Under the pieces are notes generated by a model. It was not told the DNA's origin. It did no database searches and saw only the letters and a program-made list of their open reading frames with translations. A DNA stretch of 64,000 nucleotides, from assembly GCA_015064685.1 (NCBI GenBank), contig SVRT01000002.1, forward strand, positions 62,001-126,000. Reading direction: 5' to 3'. Below, one piece after another: positions 37,559 to 46,047 of this stretch. Each line of letters begins with the position of its first letter. The stretch's first letter is position 1. The position numbers were made by a program, and so were the translations under genes. The stretch is from Oscillospiraceae bacterium (lineage in GTDB: Bacteria; Bacillota; Clostridia; Oscillospirales; CAG-272).

Positions 37559-40500
37559 ATGAAAAGACTAATCGCAATTTGTCTTGCTATGGTACTTTGC
37601 CTTGCGGTATTCGTATCATGTGCAGACATCCAGGAAGGTGGCACCGAGACAGGTGACACAAACGCAGGTAACGAGACAGTTGTTGAGACTGATCCTGTTA
37701 CAGAGCCCGCTGAAACAGATCCCGAGACAGATCCTGAGACAGATCCTGAAACTGATCCTGAGACTGATCCCGAGTCTGCTCCCGAGTCTGAGACACCTGA
37801 GGTTGAGTATGATGCAGAGGCTGCTGTAGCGTTCATTAAGAACCTCTACAGAGATGACCTTCTTCTCAACAACGTTACAGCAAGCGACTTCACAGTAGTT
37901 GCAACTGTTCCTGTTGGAACTGTTACATACACTGTTGAGTGGTCTGTTGATAACGAGCTTGTTAAGGCTGTTAAGGGTGAGAACGAGTGGACTATCGACG
38001 TTGACGAAAAGGCAGCAGAGGCGCATACATATAAGCTCACCGCTACTGTTATTGCCGGCGACGGATCCACAGCTTCCATTTCCTTTGACCTCAATGTTCC
38101 CAAGTACAATGTTGCTTCCTTTGAAGAGTACATGGCTGCAGAGTCCGGTGCAACAATCACTATTGAGGGTATCGTTGTAGCAATGAATGGTAAGAGTGTT
38201 GGCAACTCCAGAAACCACCTCTTCCTCGCAGACGCATCCGGCAAGGGTGGTTACTACTGCTACCAGCTCGATTCTGACCCCGTAGCTGAGGGTGTTAAGA
38301 TCGGTATGACCGTTTCCGTAACTGCTGTTGTATCTCCTTACTCAGGCATGCAGGAGACAAAGGGCGGTACATTCACTATCGTTGACGAGACTATCAAGAC
38401 TGTTGAGCCTCTCGACATTACTGAAAAATTCGCTTCCGGCGCAGATCTTAAGAACTATGTTGGTCTCGCTGTAACCGTCAAGGGTGTTACCATTGCCGGT
38501 CAGGAGCTTGGTGGAACAAGCGAATACCTTAAGTTTGAACTTAATGGCAAAACCTCCTATATCAGAACATACATCACAGATTTCCCCACAACTCTTTCTA
38601 TCGTTAAGGATGAAAACGGTTCTGTAAGTAGCGCTGATAAGACCGCTATCGATGCAGCTCATGCAGAGAAGTTCGGCTGGACAGCAAATGCAACCGGTAT
38701 CCTTGTACTCTACAGCGGCAATCCTTACCTCATTCCTATGGGTGTTGATTGCTTCGAGTATCTTGAGCTCGTAGAAAAGACTCCCGAGGAAAAGATTGCA
38801 GCAGAGCTTGATGCTCTTACTTTCAGCACATCCTTTACTGCTGATACAGTTGTTGATCTCCCTGCAGTTGGTACATACTACAACGAAGTAACCCTCGCAT
38901 GGGCATCCGATAAGGACGCAATTGCTATCGCAGATGGCAAGGCAACTGTTACTGTTCCTGATGAGACTGTTATAGTTAAGATTACTGTTACTGCTACATG
39001 TGGCGATGCAACAGCTACAAAGGAGATCGAGGTTAAGGTTTCCAAGGCAGTTACTACAATCGCTGACGCTATTGCTATAGGTTCAGCTCAGGCTCACAAT
39101 ACTTACACTACCGGCAAGTATATTGTTGCAGGTATCATTAAGGATGTTTACGGCGAAGCATATGGCAATATGCACATCGTTGACGAGCTTGGCAACGAGT
39201 TCACCGTATACGGAACCTACATTGACGGAACCAAGTATGGTGATTACACCGGTGCAAAGCCTGTTGCAGGCGACTACATCGTAGTTATCGGTGCTCTCGG
39301 TCAGTATAACGGTACTGCACAGATGAAGAACGCTGATCTTGTATCATTCATTACTCCTACATCCATTAAGGATGCTGCTGATAAGGGTGCTGCTATGACA
39401 CAGGACACCTTTACCAACGAAAAGTATGTTGTAACTGGTACCGTTACCGAGATTAAGAGTGACAAGTACGGAAATATGACTATTGTTGATGCAGAGGGTA
39501 ATTCCATTTACCTCTACGGTCTCTACAGTGCAGATGGTACAACAAGATACGACGGAATGACTGTTAAGCCTGCAGTTGGTGATACAGTAACAGTTCTTGG
39601 TGTTGTTGGTAATTACAACGGCGCGCAGATGAAGAACTCTTGGCTCGTAGCTCATACAGTAGCTTCTTCCGATAACCCCGATCAGGGTGGTTCTGGTACA
39701 CCTGATGATGGTGGCGATGAACCCACAACACCCGATACCCCTGCTACAGGCGTAGTTGATCCTGTTGTTGGTACTGCATACAAGTTCGGTATGGTACAGG
39801 GCAATCTTGATAACGCTGTTTACTACCTTGCAGGTGGCATGAACGGTTACTATATGGAAACAACCACAGATGCTTCTGCTGCTCTCGATGTATATCTTGA
39901 GACAACAGAGGGTGGATACTATATGTACTGCATGGTTAACGGTGTAAAGACTTACATCAACTTTGTTGTAAGTGGAACACATGTAAACGGTGCTTACGAG
40001 ACCACTGCTTCTACTGTATACACTTATAACGAGACAAGCAAGACGGTTATCGCAATCGTTAATGATACTGAATACTGGCTTGGAACAAGAAATGACAAGA
40101 CCTATACAACAATGGGTCCCTGCGCAGTTTCCTATAACGGATTCTACGGTCAGTTCTACGTATCCGGCGGTGCAACTACAGATCCTACTCCCGATCCCGA
40201 TCCCACTCCCGATCCTGAGCCTACACCTAGCACAGGTCTCGTAGTTGGAACCGGTTACACCATTTCCGCAGCTAACGCAAACGGTCTTCTTTACTTCGAT
40301 GGAACTGTCTCCAGCGGTCGTTTCAACGGTTCTAATGATGCTTCTAAGGCTGCTGTGGTTTACGTTGAGAATGCAACAAATGCAGGCGAATATCTTCTTT
40401 ACTTCTTTGTAAATGGTACAAAGAACTATGTTGTTATGGAGGATAAGTCTGCAGGTGGTTCTTTTGCTACTGATGCAGCAAATGCAACCGTGTTTGAGTG

Positions 40501-40621
40501 GAACGCAGAGAAGAATACTCTCGCTGTTGCTGAAGATTCTAACAACCGTGCATTTGGTGTTGGCGCAACAAGCACATACTCAAACTTCAGTGCTTACGAT
40601 CTTACCGGCGCATATAACTGA
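37559..40621 (+). CDS. Large OB-fold/Ig-like surface lipoprotein with lectin-like C-terminal modules
   Basis: A 1,020-residue lipoprotein; signal peptide with lipobox Cys21 (VFVSC), then a Thr-Asp-Pro-Glu repeat linker (residues 53-72). Predicted modules: Ig-like about 85-185; OB-fold-like about 190-290 (ITIEGIVVAMNGKS); atrophied-Ig-like about 405-500 (VTLAWASDKDAIAI); two similar OB-fold modules about 502-600 and 603-700 (YGNMTIVDAEGNSIYLYG); a Pro-rich linker; then two beta-trefoil or lectin-like modules, about 737-870 and 894-1020, separated by a PTPDPDPTPDPEPTP linker. No catalytic motif is seen, so it is likely a surface binding or scaffold protein of the importer operon. AAGGAG precedes the ATG by seven bases. 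The operon's terminator follows at 40686. Confidence 0.86.
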   Translation: MKRLIAICLAMVLCLAVFVSCADIQEGGTETGDTNAGNETVVETDPVTEPAETDPETDPETDPETDPETDPESAPESETPEVEYDAEAAVAFIKNLYRDDLLLNNVTASDFTVVATVPVGTVTYTVEWSVDNELVKAVKGENEWTIDVDEKAAEAHTYKLTATVIAGDGSTASISFDLNVPKYNVASFEEYMAAESGATITIEGIVVAMNGKSVGNSRNHLFLADASGKGGYYCYQLDSDPVAEGVKIGMTVSVTAVVSPYSGMQETKGGTFTIVDETIKTVEPLDITEKFASGADLKNYVGLAVTVKGVTIAGQELGGTSEYLKFELNGKTSYIRTYITDFPTTLSIVKDENGSVSSADKTAIDAAHAEKFGWTANATGILVLYSGNPYLIPMGVDCFEYLELVEKTPEEKIAAELDALTFSTSFTADTVVDLPAVGTYYNEVTLAWASDKDAIAIADGKATVTVPDETVIVKITVTATCGDATATKEIEVKVSKAVTTIADAIAIGSAQAHNTYTTGKYIVAGIIKDVYGEAYGNMHIVDELGNEFTVYGTYIDGTKYGDYTGAKPVAGDYIVVIGALGQYNGTAQMKNADLVSFITPTSIKDAADKGAAMTQDTFTNEKYVVTGTVTEIKSDKYGNMTIVDAEGNSIYLYGLYSADGTTRYDGMTVKPAVGDTVTVLGVVGNYNGAQMKNSWLVAHTVASSDNPDQGGSGTPDDGGDEPTTPDTPATGVVDPVVGTAYKFGMVQGNLDNAVYYLAGGMNGYYMETTTDASAALDVYLETTEGGYYMYCMVNGVKTYINFVVSGTHVNGAYETTASTVYTYNETSKTVIAIVNDTEYWLGTRNDKTYTTMGPCAVSYNGFYGQFYVSGGATTDPTPDPDPTPDPEPTPSTGLVVGTGYTISAANANGLLYFDGTVSSGRFNGSNDASKAAVVYVENATNAGEYLLYFFVNGTKNYVVMEDKSAGGSFATDAANATVFEWNAEKNTLAVAEDSNNRAFGVGATSTYSNFSAYDLTGAYN
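37715..37774 (+). repeat. Five tandem 12-base repeats encoding Thr-Asp-Pro-Glu
   Basis: Five in-frame 12-base units (consensus ACA GAT CCT GAG with synonymous changes) encode the surface linker of the 1,020-residue lipoprotein. Copy number could vary by slippage. Confidence 0.9.
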
Positions 40622-40685
40622 GGTCAGTTCACTGCAGTTGAAGCAGAATAAGCTTTTTATTAGCTTTTATTCTAGAATATAATTT

Positions 40686-40714
40686 GAACCGCACCTTCGG
40701 GTGCGGTTCTTTTT
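40686..40714 (+). terminator. Intrinsic terminator of the ABC/lipoprotein operon
   Basis: A perfect 10-bp G/C-rich stem (40686-40695 and 40700-40709) has a stable TTCG tetraloop and is followed by TTTTT. Confidence 0.95.
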
Positions 40715-40726
40715 ACTTATATACTC

Positions 40727-40755
40727 TTGACTTTATGTACAAAATATGGTAGAAT
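40727..40755 (+). promoter_or_regulatory. Sigma-A promoter of the 414-residue lipoprotein gene
   Basis: TTGACT (40727-40732) and TAGAAT (40750-40755) with a 17-base spacer, directly after the previous terminator and 31 bases before the gene. Confidence 0.8.
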
Positions 40756-40786
40756 AGGATGATAAGTAAAACGAGGAAAAAGGTGT

Positions 40787-42031
40787 ATGAATAATTTCTT
40801 TTTGAAAAAGAGTTTAGCATTAATTCTTGTATTAATGCTGTTATTTACAGTTGCTTGTGATTCTAAAGTTGATAATAATAATCAAAGTACAACAGGGGCT
40901 GAATCCAACGTTGAAACGTCATCGGATATAGAGACGAATACAGAAGAGGAATCACTCTCTGAATCCGACAGATCAAGTGAAGAGATAACCGAAGAGCAAA
41001 CAGAACCGGAAACAGAGTCACAGTCATCAACAGAGACAGAGGAAGAGACTACCGAAAATATTAGCGAGACTCACACAGAATCAGATACTGAAACAGTATC
41101 TGAAACAGAGAGCGAAAAAGAGACCGAAACACTTGATGCGGTAGATGAAGCAAGCAGAGACGAATTCTATGGGGATAGCGATCCCGCAGACAGCTATGAA
41201 GAGGCAATCGATCGCGCAACAAGAGGTGAAATAGCAGGAGCAGATACAGTACCGGATCAGGCGCCGACAATTTCAGAATACAGACCCTCAGTTGACGGTA
41301 TATATGTAAAAAACGTACATCCTTATTATATTGATGAGAACACTTACGTAGTTGTAAATGCATACGGACAAGAGGTTTTAAGAGTTTACCGCGGCGGTGG
41401 ATATATCACCCTCGAGGAAGTCGCGGCGTACATTTACGCTTTTGGTGAGCCTCCCGCAAATCACTCGTCAAGCAAAAGAACTAAGCCCAAGGATAGCATC
41501 TGGGGAGAGTATCTTCGCGTCAATAATACTAAATTCAGCGGAAATACAACCAGGTATCCTTATGAGCCCGTTCTTCCTCGAATAAATGGGTGCGGGGGAG
41601 ATCTCCAATACTGGGAGATGGACATCGGCACTACCGGTAACGATTGCGATCCTTCATACTCGCCAAGAATATACAATAACGGTACTACGATCGTACGCGG
41701 TGCATCGCGTATAGTTTATACCTGGAATGATCTGAATAACAACGGAATAACAGATTCTACTGATATCGTTTACGTATTCTATACTTACAATCACTACAAC
41801 GATTTCCAAGAGTATCTGAATTATTTCGGCGGTTGGGGAGATATGTTCGGTAATATCACCGGCGGCGGAGAAATATCCAGCAAAACGAACTATAATCCCA
41901 CTCCCTACGTTCCAGTCTATAACGGATCACTTGTTGATAATAACACAACCGAGACAACAAATGATGCTTACATCATTTCCGTTATTCTTCCCACGGATCT
42001 TTATTATATGAACAAGTACAGAATTGCATAA
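40787..42031 (+). CDS. Lipoprotein of unknown function with Ca-binding-like loop
   Basis: A 414-residue monocistronic lipoprotein. The signal peptide ends near C24 (LLFTVAC); residues about 28-120 are a Ser/Thr/Glu-rich low-complexity spacer. The C-terminal 280 residues are a globular domain I cannot place. It has many aromatic and glycine residues, a stretch YVKNVHPYYIDENTYVVVNAYG, and a 12-residue loop D315-L-N-N-N-G-I-T-D-S-T-D326 that fits the EF-hand or dockerin calcium-ligand pattern. No second dockerin repeat is present, so it is not a dockerin. It has its own promoter and terminator. A weak ribosome site (AAGGTG) lies directly before the ATG. Confidence 0.8.
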   Translation: MNNFFLKKSLALILVLMLLFTVACDSKVDNNNQSTTGAESNVETSSDIETNTEEESLSESDRSSEEITEEQTEPETESQSSTETEEETTENISETHTESDTETVSETESEKETETLDAVDEASRDEFYGDSDPADSYEEAIDRATRGEIAGADTVPDQAPTISEYRPSVDGIYVKNVHPYYIDENTYVVVNAYGQEVLRVYRGGGYITLEEVAAYIYAFGEPPANHSSSKRTKPKDSIWGEYLRVNNTKFSGNTTRYPYEPVLPRINGCGGDLQYWEMDIGTTGNDCDPSYSPRIYNNGTTIVRGASRIVYTWNDLNNNGITDSTDIVYVFYTYNHYNDFQEYLNYFGGWGDMFGNITGGGEISSKTNYNPTPYVPVYNGSLVDNNTTETTNDAYIISVILPTDLYYMNKYRIA

Positions 42032-42033
42032 CA

Positions 42034-42067
42034 AAAAATGCTTGCCTTAATCAAGGCAAGCATTTTT
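42034..42067. terminator. Bidirectional terminator overlapping the end of surE
   Basis: A 15-bp perfect inverted repeat (42034-42048 and 42053-42067) with A- and T-runs serves the lipoprotein gene on the plus strand and surE on the minus strand. The last codons and stop of surE lie inside the hairpin. Confidence 0.9.
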
Positions 42068-42775
42068 AATTGCGTTATATACAGAGAACTCTGTTCTGTC
42101 GTTTTGCATTGGGGTAATTGATATTAAATTATGATTTACTGCCACGGCATCAAGTTCAATATCATTCTGATCCTTGTCGGGGGTATAATAGCCCTTCTGT
42201 GCGTAAAGATTGTTTCCAACGGGTATAAATTCATCAGCGAAATAAGCGCGTCCCTGACGTGTAATCTTAACTCCATCAGCTACAGGGGGAATATTGATAT
42301 TGTATATAGGATTGATATTTAAAAGATTGTTGTTTACAATGTAAGCATATGCTTTATCGAAATGCTCGGCGGCTGCTTCAAGAGTATCGGGAAAGGTGGA
42401 GAGAGCCAAAGCCTTATGATCGAGCGCGGCAGCTTCGAATATTGCACCGACTGTTCCAGAATAAACAATATCTTTTCCGAGATTTGCCCCCTTATTTATG
42501 CCCGAAAGCACGAGATCATATTTTCTCTTCATACCGAGAATACCGTATCTTACACAGTCGGCAGGCGTCGAGTCAACAGAATATGCCTCAACACCGTAAA
42601 GATCTGATCTGTCAAGCACTTCAATTGGACGGACAAGCTCGATTCCGTGACCTTTTCCGCTTTGCTCGACCTTAGGTGCCACTATTGTGACTTCACCAAG
42701 CTTTTTCGCCCATTCAACAAGCAGTTTTATGCCAAGGGCTTCAATTCCGTCATCGTTTGTAATAAGAATTCTCAT
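42047..42775 (-). CDS. surE: 5'/3'-nucleotidase SurE
   Basis: A 242-residue SurE phosphatase, which removes phosphate from nucleoside monophosphates and short polyphosphates. Seen: MRILITNDDGIEA (metal-binding DD), VAPKVEQSGKGHGIEL (Ser and loop), VDSTPADCVRYGI and LVLSGINKGANLG, all family signatures. The length is normal. The ATG overlaps the upstream DHH gene stop (ATGA), so it is the last gene of a minus-strand group of nucleotide-hydrolysing enzymes. Its terminal codons form half of a bidirectional terminator. Confidence 0.95.
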   Translation of the reverse strand: MRILITNDDGIEALGIKLLVEWAKKLGEVTIVAPKVEQSGKGHGIELVRPIEVLDRSDLYGVEAYSVDSTPADCVRYGILGMKRKYDLVLSGINKGANLGKDIVYSGTVGAIFEAAALDHKALALSTFPDTLEAAAEHFDKAYAYIVNNNLLNINPIYNINIPPVADGVKITRQGRAYFADEFIPVGNNLYAQKGYYTPDKDQNDIELDAVAVNHNLISITPMQNDRTEFSVYNAIKNACLD

Positions 42776-43752
42776 AACCAGCCCTCGTGTGTGGATTTGT
42801 ATTCCTTAAGAAGAGCATCGGCCTCGGAAAGAAGCTTTTTTATCTCCTTTTTGTTGAGAAGGGTAGCACCGCATGCAGAAGCATGTCCTCCGCCGCGATA
42901 TCTCTCGGCAATTTCGTTTACGTGAAGGAAACGGGAGCGAAGTCGCACTCTGATTGTGCCGTCGGGAGAGTCAATAAATGCGACCCAGATAAGAGAGCCT
43001 TTAATTGAATCAAGATAAGAGACCGCGGCACTTGCATTTTCCATTGTCAGATTGAATTTTTCCTTGATAGCATCTGTAATGTGAATATATGCGACTCCGT
43101 TTTCGGTTATCTTCATCTTTTGGTAAACAAAGGACTCAAATTTGAAAAGCTCGAAATCCTTCATATAAAGATTTGCAAAAATCCATTCGGTATCAATGTT
43201 CTGTCGAAGCATAAGGCCCGCGAGTCTCATAGTCTCATCCGACACGTCGCGGAAGCGGAAACGACCCGAGTCTGTAACCATTCCGGTGTAAATATACGTT
43301 GCAGCCTCTTTATCTATAACGAGTTTATCGCTTAAAGCCTCATAAAATGCCGCAACCATTTCGCAGGTTGATGATCTGTCCTCTTCGACCCACTCAAGAG
43401 TACCGTAAGATTCAAGCGGAATATGGTGATCAAGCTTTACCAGCTCTTTACAAAGAGCATACTTTTGATTTGATATACGCTTTGCGTTACCGGTATCAAG
43501 AACCATACCGAGAGAGGATGCATACATCGAATCATTGATCGGCTTATCCTCCTCTCCGAGAAAAGCAAGATATTCGGAAAAATCATCATTCTGAAGATAG
43601 ATATCTTTTTCAGGAAATGAAAGCTGAAGGATTCTCTGAAGACCCTTGGTAGAGCCTACCGCATCTCCGTCGGGTCTGAAATGACGGAAAATAATGATCC
43701 TGTCATATTCCTTTATTTTATTGTATATTTCTATAATCTTTTCTTTGCTCAT
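42772..43752 (-). CDS. DHH family phosphoesterase (NrnA-like), copy 1
   Basis: A 326-residue DHH/DHHA1 phosphoesterase related to NrnA, which degrades nanoRNA, pAp or cyclic-dinucleotide products (pApA). Seen: FRHFRPDGDAVGS, MVLDTGNAKRIS, the name motif KLDHHIPLE, a C-terminal DHHA1 part with YRGGGHASACGATL, and MVTDSGRFRFRD. All metal ligands are present. It lies two bases after its tandem paralogue and overlaps surE by four bases, giving translational coupling. The exact substrate (nanoRNA, pAp or pApA) cannot be told from sequence. Confidence 0.92.
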   Translation of the reverse strand: MSKEKIIEIYNKIKEYDRIIIFRHFRPDGDAVGSTKGLQRILQLSFPEKDIYLQNDDFSEYLAFLGEEDKPINDSMYASSLGMVLDTGNAKRISNQKYALCKELVKLDHHIPLESYGTLEWVEEDRSSTCEMVAAFYEALSDKLVIDKEAATYIYTGMVTDSGRFRFRDVSDETMRLAGLMLRQNIDTEWIFANLYMKDFELFKFESFVYQKMKITENGVAYIHITDAIKEKFNLTMENASAAVSYLDSIKGSLIWVAFIDSPDGTIRVRLRSRFLHVNEIAERYRGGGHASACGATLLNKKEIKKLLSEADALLKEYKSTHEGWL

Positions 43753-43754
43753 TA

Positions 43755-44690
43755 TTACACCTCAGTGATTGCGTTAAGATCGGCAAGCATGCTCATCGCC
43801 TCGTCGCGGTTTTTGAGTGTTGCTCCACTTGCCTTTGCATGACCGCCACCACCGTATTTAACGGCGATCGGGTTAATATTATACTTGCTTGAACGGATCT
43901 CACAGAGAACACCTGCGTCGGTTTCGGTAAAGTTTACCCAAACATCAACTCCGCGAATATCAGACATCGTGCTGACCATTCCGCGAGAGATAGAGAAGGT
44001 ATCAACGTTGTACGAGGCAAGCTCGTCCTTAGTTGTATAAATATAAGCGACGTTTTTCTCTGTGAAATTAATTTTAAGAACAAACTGAGCTCTCAAACGA
44101 ATGTAGCTAAAATCATCCGCATAAAGATTTGCGTAAATATCATTCGTATCAAATTTCTGCTCCATCAAAAATGACGCGAGTCTAAAGGTATTGGAGTTTG
44201 TCGAGTCGTAACGGAAGCGACCGGAATCGGTTACCATACCTGTGTAGAGCGATTTTGCCGCAAGGGAATTGAGCTTGAGTGAACACTCTATTGCGAATTC
44301 TGCGATAAGTCCGCAGCAGCTTTCGTAAGTTGTGTTACGAATCTCAATATCAGTAAATTTTTCGCAGAAAATGTGATGGTCTACACATGCAGTAAGCTCC
44401 GCGGTTGCGTAACGGGCATCGCTGATAAGGGCAGTTGCAGACGTGTCTAGAACAATTGCAAGAGCACCGTTGTAGTATTCATCGGGAATATCGTCGGTTT
44501 TGGAGTCCTCCATAAAGCCGAAGCGAACCGAAGAATCTCCAACAGCATAAACCTCTTTGCCGGGGAAATTTTCCTTGATAATGTTCTTGAGTCCTATCTG
44601 ACTTCCAAGGGCATCGCCGTCAGGGTTTGAGTGACGGTGGATTATTATTCTATCATATTTCTTTATTGCCTCTATAAGCTGTTCAAACAT
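43755..44690 (-). CDS. DHH family phosphoesterase (NrnA-like), copy 2
   Basis: A 311-residue tandem paralogue of the next gene. It keeps HRHSNPDGDALGS, IVLDTSATALIS, CVDHHIFCE, MVTDSGRFRYDS and KYGGGGHAKASGATL, so it should also be active. The start is the ATG at 44690 (MFEQLIEAIKKYDR), with GGAG seven bases upstream; a TTG four codons earlier extends the frame but would put the ribosome site inside the gene. A gap of 15 bases separates it from the HD gene. Two such enzymes side by side suggest different preferred lengths or substrates. Confidence 0.92.
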   Translation of the reverse strand: MFEQLIEAIKKYDRIIIHRHSNPDGDALGSQIGLKNIIKENFPGKEVYAVGDSSVRFGFMEDSKTDDIPDEYYNGALAIVLDTSATALISDARYATAELTACVDHHIFCEKFTDIEIRNTTYESCCGLIAEFAIECSLKLNSLAAKSLYTGMVTDSGRFRYDSTNSNTFRLASFLMEQKFDTNDIYANLYADDFSYIRLRAQFVLKINFTEKNVAYIYTTKDELASYNVDTFSISRGMVSTMSDIRGVDVWVNFTETDAGVLCEIRSSKYNINPIAVKYGGGGHAKASGATLKNRDEAMSMLADLNAITEV

Positions 44691-44705
44691 ATCTATCTCC
44701 AAAAA

Positions 44706-45917
44706 TTATTTTTTTAAATGCTCAAAGTATCCCTTATATTCAATATGATAATCCGAGTCAGGGAAAAGGAACTGATGAAGCTCCACAAAGTAATCGTCCG
44801 TCATACTTGAAATAAAGTCAACTACGATTTGATTCTTTTCGGTTTCAATGTAAGGCGAGATCCTTTTGTAAGGTGTTTTTTCAACGAAAGCAATGTGCTC
44901 GGAATATATCGGTGAATCCTCGTTACCTTTTTCCAGATCATACATACAACGCTCATATATATCAGCCATCATAGGCTTGATAGTTACGTCAAGCCTTGCA
45001 GAGGATACTGTCTTGTTATATATCTTTTCATAATTGTCGCGCTTTGACTGACGCAATGCTTCAAAGTGCTTCTTGTCCATTTTAATGGATCTTTGTCCGT
45101 AGCTGTTTTCAATAATATTGACCACAAGATTGTTAATTATCTCTGAATTGATCGATCCGATCTCCTCGTTGAAGAAATCCTTCTCGTTGACGTTCCTCGT
45201 TCTTATCGCATCCTGTCTGTCTTTTCCGAGATAAGCAATAATATCCGAAATGCGAACGACTGCCCCCTCAAGTGTGCAGGGGAGAAGCGCATTTGCTGTT
45301 TTTGTGTCCCATAGACATTCCTCCATAAGCTTGTCAAACTCTTCGAACGTCGGAACTGGAACGGGTATATATTCTTGAAGCTCAAGCTCTCCGTTGTGAC
45401 TTGCTATATCGTGAAGCGTCTGAAGGCTTATATTATGCGGAAAGAGCTTGTCAAAGACACGTACGGACTGAATGTTATGATAAAAATGCTTTCCGCAGTG
45501 AGCAACGAACAACTCATTGAGATATTTTTCGCCTGTGTGAGCAAACGGTGGATGCCCCATATCGTGACCGAGAGCAATCGCTTCAATAAGATCGGTATTT
45601 AAGTGAAGAGCGCAACCGATAGTGCGTGCTATTCTTGAAACGAGCTGTACATGAAGACTTCTTCGTGTCAAGTCATCATTTTTATATAAAGAATAAACCT
45701 GGGTCTTATCTGAATATCGGTTGAAATACGGGCTGTGCATTATTTTGTCGATATCATGCACGAACGGTTGACGCCAAATGGTTGATGTGTCTTTTGCAAC
45801 CTTGTAGCGTCTTGTGACACAAGCGTTGTCGAAGCCAACCTTTAAGTAAGTTCCGTTTTCGCTTTCGTATTCCATTTTTTTTGTAAGTTCGGGGGATACT
45901 ACCTCGAATTTAGGCAT
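44706..45917 (-). CDS. HD-domain dNTP triphosphohydrolase-like protein
   Basis: A 403-residue HD-superfamily hydrolase related to Dgt (dGTPase), which cuts dNTPs to nucleoside and triphosphate. Seen: the conserved N-terminal segment STIWRQPFVHDIDKIMHS with YFNRYSDKTQVYSL, the metal ligand His in RRSLHVQLVSRIAR, the HD pair in ALGHDMGHPPFAHTGE, the distal Asp in RISDIIAYLGKD, and HNIQSVRVFD. The metal site H...HD...D is complete. The family contains enzymes with differing dNTP preference, so the substrate is not fixed. The ATG at 45917 follows GAGAGGTAG, and a promoter lies at 45958-45986. It heads the transcript containing the two DHH genes and surE. Confidence 0.9.
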   Translation of the reverse strand: MPKFEVVSPELTKKMEYESENGTYLKVGFDNACVTRRYKVAKDTSTIWRQPFVHDIDKIMHSPYFNRYSDKTQVYSLYKNDDLTRRSLHVQLVSRIARTIGCALHLNTDLIEAIALGHDMGHPPFAHTGEKYLNELFVAHCGKHFYHNIQSVRVFDKLFPHNISLQTLHDIASHNGELELQEYIPVPVPTFEEFDKLMEECLWDTKTANALLPCTLEGAVVRISDIIAYLGKDRQDAIRTRNVNEKDFFNEEIGSINSEIINNLVVNIIENSYGQRSIKMDKKHFEALRQSKRDNYEKIYNKTVSSARLDVTIKPMMADIYERCMYDLEKGNEDSPIYSEHIAFVEKTPYKRISPYIETEKNQIVVDFISSMTDDYFVELHQFLFPDSDYHIEYKGYFEHLKK

Positions 45918-45957
45918 ATACTACCTCTCATAATTCTATATTTGTACACTATTCTTT

Positions 45958-45986
45958 ATTATACAACAGTATTTGTTTTTTTTCAA
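45958..45986 (-). promoter_or_regulatory. Sigma-A promoter of the HD-DHH-DHH-surE operon
   Basis: Minus strand TTGAAA (45981-45986) and TATAAT (45958-45963) with a 17-base spacer, 41 bases before the HD gene. Confidence 0.82.
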
Positions 45987-46012
45987 GTATAAAATTATAA
46001 CAATTTATAAAT

Positions 46013-46041
46013 AACGGACGAAACAATTGGCTTCGTCCGTT
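46013..46041 (-). terminator. Probable terminator of the 5'-nucleotidase gene
   Basis: A 10-bp inverted repeat (46013-46022 and 46032-46041) with a 9-base loop lies just after the stop at 46048. The T-run after it on the minus strand is short and broken (TTATTTATAAATTG), so strength is uncertain. Confidence 0.55.
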
Positions 46042-46047
46042 GTAGGT

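Noticed and set aside
40787..42031. Dockerin domain in the 414-residue lipoprotein
   Set aside because: Only one calcium-loop-like segment is present and the paired repeat and recognition helices of dockerins are missing; no cohesin is nearby.
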